From positions 96,081,844 through 96,145,843 of the forward strand of contig NC_054536.1 in the NCBI RefSeq assembly GCF_017654505.1: a stretch of DNA of 64,000 nucleotides. The letters run 5' to 3'. The stretch's first letter is position 1; each line of letters opens with the position of its first letter. Shown piece by piece: positions 22,309 through 32,978 of the stretch. The position numbers and the translations under genes were made by a program. The DNA comes from Polyodon spathula (taxonomy: Eukaryota > Chordata > Actinopteri > Acipenseriformes > Polyodontidae). The notes beneath the pieces are model-generated. The model did no database searches. It had not been told where the DNA came from and was given only the letters and a program-made list of their open reading frames with translations.

Positions 22309-25300
22309 ATTACACAAGTTATTGGGGGGGGGGGACTTGCCCCTTGACTTCAATGTTGTTTTTTAAACTAATGCGAGAAAGTCTCTCTAAATTATCAACT
22401 AGATAACTAAAAACTCCAAGACCATGTTGCCTTTGGCTGGGCTACCTCAGGGCTATCCAATGATAAGCCATGGGTCCCCCTAACCTTTTTCCCCAAAGCT
22501 GCATTTGTAAATGTCAGTTGCCCCTGCAGAACACTGAAGTGCATGTCTTTAAAAAACTGTCAACAGGAAGCTGGTGAAGCTCAGCTTGAGGAGGAAAGGG
22601 ATGGCAGAATTAAACAGGGAGCACCTGGCTACAGTTCAGCTGGCAATCTGTTAGTAGTGTGGGTCAGTAGCAGTGATCAATAGGCCCAAGCAAAAGTTAC
22701 TAGAGAAGCATTATCTTTCTCTCCACCCACAACTTGCTCAAAGGGGGCTCCAATCAATAAAAGCTGACTTTGCAGAACTGATCAATGTATACAGTATGAG
22801 GACTTGGATCAAGCTTGTTCCTCCGATTTAATTCTAGGTGGTTTCAATACATTATCTCTGTAGTCTCTGGCACTGAAACCATGTATCATCTGATAGGCCA
22901 GTGTATTTAGGGGCTGGCAGTTCAAACAGATGCTTGCTACACAAACACCACACTCTTCAGGACAGAGATACCACATGGTATTAAGAGAAGGGTTTAAATA
23001 TTTGTGTTGAACTTTATGTAAAAATGTTTTCTAAATAAAGGTTGCACATCATCCATTCTCTTTCTAACCTCAGACCAGTCAGAGCCATGAACTTTTTACA
23101 ATATATTTTCATTTATTTTCCATTTAACCATGCCAGTTTATTTGATTGATGTCTTACAGCATATGCATGAAAAAAGAAAACCATCCATCGATTTGTAATG
23201 GTAGTATTTAGAAAATGAATTATATCTCCAAACAACTTGTACTGAAATAGGGCTTCTTCGAGAAGAAGAATGCATGCTCACAGTTAAAAGAAGAGTTCTA
23301 ATCTAGTTCTGAAAAAAAAAAGCTACTAAGTGATTCATATTGCACACTACCGTCCCAAGTTAACCTGTCTGTGGCGCAGCAGTTCAGAATCAGCTCTAAG
23401 TAAATTTGTTTTAATTTGTTGTTTGAGGTAAAGAGACCTTCACATGAATTAGAAAGCTACAGTTATTTATTTTTAATGGCTTCTCATAAAAGCAGTTTAT
23501 CAGGTAAAACATCTAAAGTCAGGCGAAAGAAATGGTATCCCACGTAGTTAATTACCAACAGCAATTAAACCAAATGTTAAGTTACTGGCGTTTACTGTAT
23601 TTTATTTAAAGTGAATTTTGATGGTTGTGTCAAACTACAAATGCAGCAACTATGTATATGTTTATCAACCATGATTAGATCGCAACCACAACTTACGTGG
23701 ACATCGTGTGATTGTGTTTATTAATGCCGTAAGCTGTGACATTGACAAAACGACACCCCTTCAGAGAGTGGAGCCGTCCTCCCTTTGTGGAACATGACTA
23801 GCAAAACTTCTAGTATCTCATTGTCTAAACCTGGTCTGATGATTAGTGGTCCTAAAAGTAGCAGGGTTTAGGCCCGGTGCATAACATGTGATGGTGTGGA
23901 GAAGCTGACTCCTCACTTGGGGATAGATAACCATCCTTTTCCAATGTTTGGGTCATTCTATTACACGGGTTCACTGTGCTTACAGATGAGAAAGTAAATG
24001 GAGGTCAGATCTACTATGATGGAAGTAAATGTCTCACTACACTGGAAAAAAGCATTTAGAAGTTAGGATGCACCCTCAGGGGAGGTTTAGCTGTTACTGA
24101 TACATACAGTACGCTGTACTTTTTTCTCCCCCATTGTGGACCACTGGAGTACATGAAAATGCTGATAATGTTAAGAAGCCTCCACACATTACACAATCAT
24201 AAATTAGTCATCATTCTGGAAGCTGTTTGGGTCCCTGTCATAAAAGTATGGTCTCTTACTTTCCTATTGGTTAAAACCCCCTAATAAAAACCTATTGATT
24301 TGACTTTGCTTGTCTCTTTAGAAATGATACATCTCTCAACTAACTGTTTGGGTTGTAGTCCTGGGAAAAAAAGACCTAACACTTCGACAGGGAAACGCAT
24401 ATCCTAGTTTGCATAATGGTAGCTCTTAAATTAGGGCTAAGCAAAGGTCTTCTGTCATGTGGCATATTTTTATTACGAGTTACTGGGGCCGCAAGGACAG
24501 TAAAAGTGTCAGTGCCCCAGGTGAAAGAAAACGTTTTTTACATCATTCAGGGTGGAAGTTAATTGCTATTCTTGTCTGAAATTAGCACAATAATTAATAG
24601 GCTTGTTTAGTTTAATTTAATACCGTACTCATTCAAACTTCTTAAACAGAATCACTTAGGAAATAGACACATCCCTAATTACTATCCAAAAATTTGCATC
24701 AGCATAACCCCATCAAGAGGATTAACATTATTTACTGCTCTTTTAACTAAGAGAGAATAAAACATCCAGCCATGCAATGCTCGTTCACTTACTAGTCAAC
24801 GATTGATCCCAAACCTTTTTCACCTCGGACCACAAAGGATCCCAATTATTCAGCATCATCAAAGGCAGTGGCAGGTTAATCCGGATAGATCTAATCCATA
24901 ATAAAATAAAGTATTTGTATTAACCAGGTCTGACTTTCTGTAATCTTCCACCTCTTGAAATGTATGACCCATTAAACTCTAAATAACCTTTTGCTTTGCA
25001 TCTTCCAACAGAAAAGCAGTTTTAATAAAACACTGCAGTAAACATTTCCATTACTTCAATGACTGCTGATGCACATGGTTGTAAGAATTCCATAGGCAGA
25101 CTGTAATAAAAAATAAAAAAAACAGCATAAATACAGAATGAAAAGCATGACCACAGTGATATATTCCTTGAAGATCCTAAGGCCACTTAGAGGAGGCCTC
25201 ACAGTGGGCTGTTTTACTGCAGCAAAGTAATTTATTTTTCTTTTTTAAATAGTTCTTTGAACTGTGAAAAGCTGTTGCAAGACTGACAGTACTGAAGAAG

Positions 25301-25539
25301 ATATGTTAATTCCCAAGCACACATAGTAGTTAGATCATGTTATTCAAGTTATTCTCAGTGGGTAGTAGATGTGTCTTCTCATATGTACAAGGAACTGGGT
25401 TTGATGTTTATTTATCAACTACTTTGCAATGTTTCTAAGCTCTGTGATGCACTTTTAAGGAAGTCAATCTCCATGCTTCAGGGAGTTTTGTTTTACAGTA
25501 CCACTTCAAACCTCAGGTACAAGTCTGCAGATGTCCAGT
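22309..25539. other. Longest unassigned block (3.2 kb)
   Basis: No repeat family, tandem array or long ORF is visible. It has low-copy-looking, AT-moderate sequence with a G run at 22324-22333. This is where I would expect any conserved non-coding or intronic host sequence, but I cannot show it from one sequence. Confidence 0.35.
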
Positions 25540-26350
25540 GTCTTGGACTCACCTGGTTGCAGGGAGGGTGCTGTGACCCTTGTGATCCTGTGTCTCACTC
25601 ACCTGGTTGCAGGGAGGGTGCTGTGACCTTTGTGATCCTGTGTGTTGGACTCACCTGGTTGCAGGGAGGGTGCTGTGACCTTTGTGATCCTGTGTGTTGG
25701 ACTCACCTGGTTGCAGGGAGGGTGCTGTGACCTTTGTGATCCTGTGTGTTGGACTCACCTGGTTGCAGGGAGGGTGCTGTGACCCTTGTGATCCTGTGTC
25801 TCACTCACCTGGTTGCAGGGAGGGTGCTGTGACCCTTGTGATCCTGTGTGTCGGACTCACCTGGTTGCAGGGAGGGTGCTGTGACCCTTGTGATCATGTG
25901 TGTTGGACTCACCTGGTTGCAGGGAGGGTGCTGTGACCCTTGTGATCATGTGTGTTGGACTCACCTGGTTGCAGGGAGGGTGCTGTGACCTTTGTGATCC
26001 TGTGTCTCACTCACCTGGTTGTAGGGAAGGTGCTGTGACCCTTGCGATCCTGTGTTTCGGACTCACCTGATTGCAGGGTTGGTGCTGTGACCCTTGCGAT
26101 CCTGTGCGTCGGACTCACCTGGTTGCAGGGAGGGTGCTGTGACCTTTGTGATCCTGTGTGTCGGACTCACCTGGTTGCAGGGAGGGTGCTGTGACCCTTG
26201 TGATCCTGTGTCTCACTCACCTGGTTGCAGGGAGGGTGCTGTGACCCTTGTGATCCTGTGTGTCGGACTCACCTGGTTGCAGGGAGGGTGCTGTGACCCT
26301 TGTGATCCTGTGTGTTGGACTCACCTGGTTGCAGGGAGGGTGCTGACCCG
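25540..26350. repeat. About 50-bp minisatellite, roughly 16 units
   Basis: The unit contains GGACTCACCTGGTTGCAGGG, then AGGGTGCTGTGACC and TTGTGATCCTGTGTG. A 52-bp form carries TGTTGGACTCACC or TGTCGGACTCACC, and a shorter form has TCTCACTCACC. Because the unit length is not a multiple of three, peptide frames switch between units. The ORFs at 25371-25730, 25694-25936 and 26094-26432 are by-products. Confidence 0.95.
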
Positions 26351-27573
26351 TGTGAAGAACACAGAGGGCTCCACGTCCATATGCAGCCCCTTAAGGTTCA
26401 AGATCTCTTCCAGAGAGCATTTTAATAAATAAACATACATTTATTTATTGCTAACACTAGCAACACATACATATTTCAGCAGCTGTAATCTTCTGAGCTT
26501 TACTTTTGTAAGTGGGGCTTTTATCTTTAAGGGTGCTTTATTCTCAGATCTCCTGAGGGATTTACAGCAAATTAAATATAGCAAGACTATTACTGGCACA
26601 TACACTGGTTTATTAAAGGAGGGCCTGCTGTACTGAAGTAATTCACTTCTAAGAAAAAAAAGTGTCTTACTGCTTGGTTCAAAACTATTATGACTAAGAA
26701 TCACAAACAGTTGTTAAGTGTTTTATTTTTTGAGAATCTGTAATCCCCAGTCTACCCAACATCTGTTCTTCAGGATCTCTATACAGCTCTCAGTCTGCTT
26801 TCTCTGACTGCATCCACTACCACACCTTGTATATCATACACTTTTAATGCACATGTACTGCATCTAGCTCTCCCTACACAGTCTGACAGAAACCCAGATC
26901 TGAAATGCCGCCTTTTAAAAGGTTAAAAAAACGCTAGGCACTGTGTTGACAGAAGGCACAAGTATGTCAATACCTACTGTGCAGAGTTAATGTAAAGTAA
27001 AATTAATTTGCTGTTTACCCTTAGATGTTGCTCATAAATCACAGTTTTCTTGCAATTACTGTCTACACAGAGTTGCTAAAGCAATCAATATATTAATTGT
27101 GAGATCAGTAAAAAAAAAATACATTTAAAAAAAAATCACAGATGCAAGGAGGGAGGTGTATACATTCTGTTAAAGGAGGCAGCACTAAATCTCTCACTCT
27201 CCCTAACATTCACAGTCAAGTTCTCTGAAGCACAGATCTAGCGCAATCACACTGGTAAATATTGTAATAGCTGCTCTGCCATAATGGCAGAAGGGGTCAA
27301 GTTATTTGACTAAACTGATGTTTTAAATTTGTAATCTCTTGGTTGCTTACTCTTAATTCTGCATTGTTTTAAAAGGGTTGCAGATTTCTCATACTTTGAC
27401 AAAACACCACTGCAAAGGCACTAATGATGCTACAGAAGCCTTAACAATAATGTTATAAGCTAAAGAGAGCAACACAAAAAGCATTAGCTAACAGAAAACA
27501 TTAAGTTTAAACAATGCCAAGCACGTGTATTATTGATGACATTGAATAAAATAAAACAACGGCATCGAGGCTT
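26351..27573. other. Unassigned sequence
   Basis: About 1.2 kb between two minisatellites with nothing recognised. Confidence 0.35.
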
Positions 27574-27757
27574 GAGAATGAAAGCACTAACTCCAGCGTT
27601 AGCACTGGCCTGATCATTTGAGAATGAAAGCACTAACTCCAGCGTTAGCACTGGCCTGATCATTTGAGAATGAAAGCACTAACTCCAGCGTTAGCACTGG
27701 CCTGATCATTTGAGAATGAAAGCACTAACTCCAGCGTTAGCACTGGCCTGATCATTT
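27574..27757. repeat. 46-bp minisatellite, 4 identical units
   Basis: Four essentially identical copies of a unit starting GAGAATGAAAGCACTAAC. Each contains CTAACTCCAGCGTTAG, a small hairpin with a five-base stem. The lack of divergence suggests very recent expansion. Confidence 0.95.
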
Positions 27758-28439
27758 GAAGCGCATTCTGTTCATTGCCCTGCTGCAGTTCTACCTTCTG
27801 GGGAGGCTGGGAAGCAACCATTGCATCATCTCTGCTTTGCTTACTTGTGGTTCAATTAAAAAAAAAAAAAAAAAAAAAAAGCTCTATCGATGCCCTGCTG
27901 ACTGAACACATGTTGTTACAAAGACACTGGCAATATGGATATGGGTTACTTAATAATGTTGAGATTACTTTTTTTTTTTTTTTAACGCTAGTGTAGTCTG
28001 TTCGCCTGCAGTCTTCGTGATCTTCTATATCTGTTTGTCACTGGCTGTGCTCACCGGATATGAAACCGTGCTGCTTATGTACAAACTACCAATCATAATT
28101 ACTGTTTATTTTTATTTTTGTATTTATTGTTTTAATGGGAAGGAGCATAAAAACACAAAATAGAAATGATCCTGAATCCAGAGCAGCATTGTGGCTTCTC
28201 TCCACCATGTTCCTGCTCCTACAGGCTCCTGCTGAGGGACATTCTGTTTGGCTAATTTTAGCAAAAGCATTTCAGAGTGCAACACCACTCTGACAAGCGT
28301 TCGAGTCAGATTAGATGAATTTCCTGTACATACACACACAGCAGCCTACAGAGAAAATGCCTACACTGTACTGCAGCTACACGCAGGAAATGATACTGTT
28401 TGTGTGTGTGTGTGTATATATACACACACACACACACAG
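27758..28439. other. Unassigned; poly-A, poly-T and CA runs
   Basis: Contains a poly-A run at about 27857-27880, a poly-T run at about 27969-27983 and a GT-TATA-CA microsatellite at 28400-28439 that is nearly palindromic. No gene is recognised. Confidence 0.6.
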
Positions 28440-28632
28440 TTTGTGAGAGTGAAGAGACCTGTGAGTGAGTGAGTGAGGTATATTTTGTGTTTAGAAGTTG
28501 TTAAGTGTTTTGTGTTTGTTCTTTTTATTTGGCCATCGTGCCTTTTGTTTTGTGTATTTTGTTTAATTAAAGTCCTTTATTTTCCCTGCACTTCCTGACT
28601 CCGAGTCTCCATACCCCGACCAGCCTGTCACA
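28440..28632 (+). repeat. 5' LTR, truncated
   Basis: Matches the second half of the 3' LTR at 30143-30508. The first half is missing and replaced by a CA microsatellite. It ends CCAGCCTGTCACA. Confidence 0.75.
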
Positions 28633-28634
28633 GT

Positions 28635-28652
28635 TGGTGTTCAGAAGTGGGA
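28635..28652 (+). promoter_or_regulatory. Predicted tRNA-Leu-like primer-binding site
   Basis: TGGTGTTCAGAAGTGGGA begins two bases after the 5' LTR. It differs little from the tRNA-Leu primer site TGGTGTCAGGAGTGGGA. Inferred, not tested. Confidence 0.65.
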
Positions 28653-28810
28653 CAGCGCCTCTGGAGACTTGGAGCAGGAGTGCAGGATTTTTTTTTTGTT
28701 TGTTTTATTTAAAAAATACAAAATAAAATGAAAATGGAGCTAGCCCAGGAGACAGAGGTGACAGCTGGGAGTTTTTATTTTTATTTTTTTTAAAGAGACT
28801 CGCTGCAGAG

Positions 28811-29275
28811 TTGTGCCCTGGCTGTGGGGCATGTGGGCACACGCTGCCGTCCCAAGAGCCAGAAGGGGAGGAGCCGTCGCTGCTGTCCCAAGAGCCAGAA
28901 GGGGAGGAGCCGTCACTGCTGTCCCAAGAGCCAGAAGGGGAGGAGCCGTCACTGCTGTCCCAAGAGCCAGAAGGGGAGGAGCCGTCACTGCTGTCCCAAG
29001 AGCCAGAAGGGGAGGAGCCGTCACTGCTGTCCCAAGAGCCAGAAGGGGAGGAGCCGTCACTGCTGTCCCAAGAGCCAGAAGGGGAGGAGCCGTCACTGCC
29101 GTCCCAAGAGCCAGAAGGGGAGGAGCCGTTGCTGCCGTCCCAAGAGCCAGAAGGGGAGGAGCTACAGTCCTGTGAGCTGGAGGAGGAGGAGCGGAAGGCC
29201 CAACCCCCAGATTTTTTTTGGGGGGGACAAGGACGTGAAGCTGATGCTTCAAAGCAACCCCTTTCTTTGTGCTGA
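28811..29275 (+). CDS. Glu/Pro-repeat ORF of the LTR element (uncertain)
   Basis: 154 codons containing nine or so copies of a 12-residue block, QEPEGEEPSLLS. It ends with an acidic segment (SCELEEEERKAQPPDFFWGG). I prefer this frame over the competing open frames on both strands because PEGE blocks also occur in the frame of the related element at 46984-49065. There is no known domain. The start codon is not supported by anything but position. If translated it would be an acidic, disordered protein; a gag-like role is only a guess from its place after the primer site. Confidence 0.35.
   Translation: MCPGCGACGHTLPSQEPEGEEPSLLSQEPEGEEPSLLSQEPEGEEPSLLSQEPEGEEPSLLSQEPEGEEPSLLSQEPEGEEPSLLSQEPEGEEPSLPSQEPEGEEPLLPSQEPEGEELQSCELEEEERKAQPPDFFWGGQGREADASKQPLSLC
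28851..29163. repeat. 36-bp minisatellite inside LTR element
   Basis: About nine units of CCAAGAGCCAGAAGGGGAGG followed by AGCCGTCACTGCTGTC. The central units are identical, while outer units vary at one or two positions (CGCTGC, TTGCTGC). 36 is a multiple of three and the unit has no stop in five of the frames listed here. Confidence 0.95.
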
Positions 29276-30142
29276 AGGGAGCCCCGCGGAGACGCCGACT
29301 ACCAGTCCCGCTGTCGAAGGAGTCGGCAGCGTCATCTGCCCTACCCCTGTTGTCGGAGGAAACAGCAGCGTCACCAGCCGTAACCCTGCTGTCGGAGGAG
29401 CCGGCAGCAACCCCAGCCCTCCGCTGCTGTAGGATGAACAGGTAACAACCCCAGCGCCAGGTCCAATTTTTTTTGGGGGGGAGACGAGGGCGTGAAGCTG
29501 GTGCTCCACAGCAACCCCTTTATTTGCTGCTGAAGGGAGCCCCGCGGAGACCCAGCCCTGCTGTCGGAGGAACTGGCAGTGTCATCAGCCCTAACCTTGC
29601 TGTCGGAGGAGCTCGCAGTAACCCCAGCCCAAGCTCTCCTGCTAGAGGAAATAGGTTTTTATACCAACCTCCACCACCAGAAGGAGCTGGAGCTGCCTCA
29701 ACCAGTCAACAGTGAAAAGGTACTCTGGCTACTGCCACCCTGGCCAGAGGTTCCTGCGCTGTTGGCCATGCCCACACCGCCCAAGGATTCCTGCCTAGCT
29801 CTGCCCAAGGATGCCTGCTGCTCCACATCGCCTGGGGTTACCTGCTGCTCCGCATTACCTGGAGAGCCACTGATTACAGGGTACAAGGGAGAAGTGGAGC
29901 TCCCGCTGCCGCCTACATGGCCAGGGGTTCCCCTCCCGAGGGTGCGCTGCTGCCGTCGCCCAGAGATGCCACGCCCACACCACCCAGGGATGCTGCCTGC
30001 TTGTCGACACCCGGGGATGTTGCGGAGCTGGGCCGAGTGAAGCCTCTGTTCTTCCCCCTGGACTTTGAGAAGAAACTTTTGATATTTAGTGGGGGCAGGT
30101 GGCCATTTAGGCCATGCTGTGCTGAGCACATGGGGGGAAGTG
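29276..30142 (+). other. Internal region of LTR element, Pro-rich frames
   Basis: Two diverged halves are related. AGGGAGCCCCGCGGAGAC occurs at both 29278 and 29536, and GCTGTCGGAGGA recurs several times, pointing to an internal duplication of about 258 bases. The longest frame is 29579-30040 (153 codons, Pro/Leu-rich). The last part, LFFPLDFEKKLLIFSGGR, lies in another frame. Taken together it looks like a frameshifted ORF. A purine-rich stretch, ATGGGGGGAAG, stands immediately before the 3' LTR and is the likely polypurine tract. Confidence 0.5.
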
Positions 30143-30508
30143 TGTGACAGGGTCCAGCCTGTCTGTGTGTTTTTGTGGTGTTGAGAGTGGATGTGAGTCT
30201 GCTGTGTGGATCTGAGTGAATGAGTTTGTGTGAGGAATGTGTGAAAGGTGCTGCAGCTGATGAGGTGTGAATTGCCCAGTTAGCTGCAGCACCTGTATAA
30301 AAGGGAGTGGTTGGGAGTGTTAGTTGGTGCATGTTTGTGAGAGTGAGTGAGTGGGTTTTTGGTGTATATTTTGTGTTCAGAACTTGTTAAGTGTTGTTTG
30401 TTCTTTTTATTTGGCATTGTGCCTTTTGTTTTGTGTATTTTGTTCAAAGTAATTATTTTCCCTGCACTTCCTGACTCTGAGTCTCCTTACCCCGACCAGC
30501 CTATCTCA
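30143..30508 (+). repeat. 3' LTR, 366 bp
   Basis: Starts TGTGACAGGGTCC and ends CCAGCCTATCTCA, where the 5' LTR has CCAGCCTGTCACA. A TATA-like TGTATAAAAGGGAG is at 30294-30307. Divergence from the 5' LTR suggests the insertion is not recent. Confidence 0.75.
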
Positions 30509-30975
30509 GTGCGTCATAAAGGTACTGTATGAACCTTATCTGCGTTTTAAAACTGTTTTGTGAAACCGGTAAACAGCTTAGCTGTCCGACAAAAGTTCAG
30601 TTAGTACTCCAAGTGGGAGTTAGGTTTTTGTGTCCTGTTTTATTTTAATTATTGTAAACAATAAAAGTGTAAGCAAGTGCCTAAACTTTACGCTCTGCGT
30701 CTGTGGTTTTTAATGGCGAAAATGAACCTGAGCCATAAGGCTGTTTTACAGTATATATTGCACGGAGATATATATATATATATATCTCCCTCCTAAAGTC
30801 AAAATTCCACTGCCTCAAAGTGGCAGGGGAGTGAAAACAGGTTCTCAAAATGAAGTACAATGGGATCTCCTGACTGGCAGGTTCAGCCATGCTGTGAAAG
30901 CTTGAGTAACGTACTCAGCCAACGTGGAAGGGGCACTCACCAATTTGCTTTGCCAGCGTGGCGAGTTTTGGTCAA
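30509..30975. other. Possible LTR tail and TA palindrome
   Basis: 30590-30757 has AATAAAAGTG and then AAAATGAACCTGAG and AAGGCTGTTTTACA. These are close to the LTR end at 51196-51271 (AAATGAACAACCGC, GAGGCTGTTTTACA), so an old LTR fragment of that family may lie here. A perfect palindrome, GGAGATATA...TATATCTCC, spans 30764-30789. Confidence 0.35.
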
Positions 30976-31000
30976 CCCCCCCCCCCCCCCCCCCCCCCCC
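30976..31000. repeat. Poly-C run (25 bases)
   Basis: A homopolymer preceded by AGTTTTGGTCAA. The same 12-base lead plus a shorter C run recurs at 31452. Confidence 0.9.
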
Positions 31001-31119
31001 AAGCACAGACAAAAACATGGCCCTCATTCCCTGGAGGCTGGATTGCCACTGACCAAGGCAGCATAGTTAGGCATGAAGGCAGAGGGTGCTAAGAAACCGG
31101 GTTACGATTTTAGGCTGCC

Positions 31120-32010
31120 ACAGAACACTGACCACATACAACTGCAGATCTCTTTCAGGTGAAGCAAGAAGTTGAATTGTAGGATAAGGTGGGACATTGT
31201 AGGATACAGCGAAGTACGGCAAAAAAAAGACCTGTCAAACAGAAGACAGCTTCTCTGATCTTACCGCTGGCACTAGAGATGGACGAACAGGAAGTAACTG
31301 GATTCATTGTCCACAGTTCTTAAGAATAAAATAGTAGAGGAGTGATAGAGCCAAGAGAGTACTGGCAGTGAAAGTTTCAAGGAAGTATGAACTTCAGGTC
31401 ACCCAAGTATATGCACCAACAACAAGCTTGATGAAGATTGAAGATTCATGAAGTTTTGGTCAACCCCCCCCAAAATAGGAGCCCAGCAAGAGAAAGAATA
31501 GTTATACAGCAAGTGATTCAAACCAGCAACATGTACAAGCTACCACTTTGCTTGCGACTATGAAAAAACACAAGATCTGTATTAAGCTCTCTGAAAAAAA
31601 AAAAACGTACAAAGACGTAATCAGCACCATATACAATAATGCAACATCCACAGTAAGAATCCAAATTAAAGAAGGAGTTCCTCAAGGAGATACAAGTTCC
31701 CCAAAGCTCTTCACAGCCACCCTAGAAGACATTTTCAAAACACTGGATTGGAAAATAAGGGGCTGAAGATCAATGGAGCCTACTTGAATCACCTACGATT
31801 TGCTGACGACATCCTCACAGCTACAACGTGCCCAGAAAAATTACAAACAAGAATACAAGAACTACACGAGGCTAACATCAAAGCGGGTTTGAAAATTAAC
31901 CTGAAGAAGACTCAAGTCATGTTCAATAAATATACCACTCCACAGGCAATTGAAATCAATGGAATCAAGCTTGAAGAAGTCAATAACTACGTATCCTTAG
32001 GATAGTTTCA
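31120..32010 (+). mobile_element. RTE/BovB-like LINE remnant
   Basis: An endonuclease fragment near 31370-31425 ends in a TSGHPSICTNN stretch corresponding to the QVYAPTT motif. It is followed after a deletion by the reverse transcriptase. Frame 31548-31766 contains KEGVPQGDTSSPKLFTATLE, and frame 31748-32005 contains LNHLRFADDILTATTCPEKL. FADD is the catalytic metal-binding pair. GLKINLKKTQVMFN follows and the copy ends at EVNNYVSLG. These motifs fit the RTE clade. A frame change near 31750 and the internal deletion make it a pseudogene. Confidence 0.85.
31548..32005 (+). pseudogene. RTE-like reverse transcriptase fragment
   Basis: Covers RT motifs from GVPQGD through the FADD box to the GLKINLKKT motif, in two frames overlapping at 31748-31766 (a one-base frame change). 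Full RTE proteins have about 1,000 residues; about 150 remain here. Catalytic Asp residues of FADD are present, but there is no intact ORF to express them. Confidence 0.8.
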
Positions 32011-32970
32011 GCAATAGAGAGCCAAACGTGTGAAATTCTGTGTGAAATAAAAGCGCACGAAAGTGCTAAAGTGCAGTGCTCGTGTCGGGGTACTGTTTGT
32101 AAGGGCTCAAAACTTAAGCCCCTTTCACACTGGCATGAACTACCCGGGTCAGAACCAACCCGGGCAGTGCACGTTGTCATGCGGGTCAGGTACGTGATTT
32201 CACATTGCTTTTGCTAAAGCAGGGTTGACCTGGCTAACAGATGCAGGGACACATATCAATGCCCTGGAAGTGGCTTGTTATGAATACTTCCATCTAAGCT
32301 TCTCTGGATTGAACCATCAGCCCAAGTGTTTAATTAGGACAAATGTTTCTACATCCCTGCTGCAATCTGACTCATGGCATGTCTCTATCAACACAAATAT
32401 GGCTAAACAGAAACGTTTCTTGCGGAACTGAAACCTTCACGCAGGCGTGGCTGTTGTTATTTTGTCAGCTTATGAACATCTGTCATGCATTTTGTCTTGC
32501 TCAAACCAAATCAAAACGTGTCGACCCGCATCCTGAGGTTGGTCACTGGGACCCAGGTTAGCCTGAGCAGAGAAGGCTCTGTTACAATATATATGGAACT
32601 GTCAAACTATAACATACACACATAGCTAACTAATGTCACTTTTTAATAAAACCAACCCAGCATGTGTTTTTTTCTTGGTTGATATCCCTTATTCTGTTAT
32701 TACTTGTTGGTTAATTTCTTCAAAATCGTACAGCATTTTAAAATGCAGTGAAAAGGCAGGGTGCGAGCATACATACAAACCAGTTAGTATAACATGTTGC
32801 GTGAATCTTTTAAATGTAGCGATACCCTGCTGGAATTAGCTTTCATTTTCAAAACAGCTTGATTGTGCTTGTAACCTTATAATTTGTAAGGTCATAAATG
32901 CAGGATTCAATGATAAATGTGGTACACATTACTTTTTTTTTTTTTTAACTTGCAGTCTTTACAGGTGTGT
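32011..32970. other. Mostly unassigned sequence
   Basis: 32113-32200 has CCCCTTTCACACTGGCATGA and two CCCGGG(T/C) motifs that recall the ends of DNA-transposon MITEs. I find no matching inverted end beyond a loose GACCCAGGTTAGCC at 32549. No gene is recognised. Confidence 0.3.
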
Positions 32971-32978
32971 ATGATTTG
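32971..32978. repeat. Left 8-bp target duplication of hAT
   Basis: ATGATTTG, repeated exactly at 34579-34586. Confidence 0.9.

Larger units (their letters stand above)
28440..30508 (+). mobile_element. Second short non-autonomous LTR element
   Basis: A 5' LTR fragment (28440-28632) and a 3' LTR (30143-30508) share GTTTGTGAGAGTGA, TATATTTTGTGTT, TTGTTCTTTTTATTTGGC and CCCTGCACTTCCTGACTC. After the 5' LTR end CCTGTCACA comes a tRNA-Leu-like primer site. The 1.5-kb internal region holds a 36-bp in-frame minisatellite, Pro/Glu-rich frames and, just before the 3' LTR, a segment (GACTTTGAGAAGAAACTTTT, then GGTGGCCATTTAGGCC) that matches the equivalent end of the minus-strand element at 11579-13025. 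No polymerase genes are present. Confidence 0.8.

Noticed and set aside
28740..29252. Minus-strand 170-codon Ala/Pro repeat ORF
   Set aside because: It is antisense to the 36-bp minisatellite and a by-product of its stop-free unit.
32113..32570. DNA-transposon MITE with CCCGGG(T) ends
   Set aside because: The left end looks suggestive, but I could not find a convincing inverted right end or target duplication.
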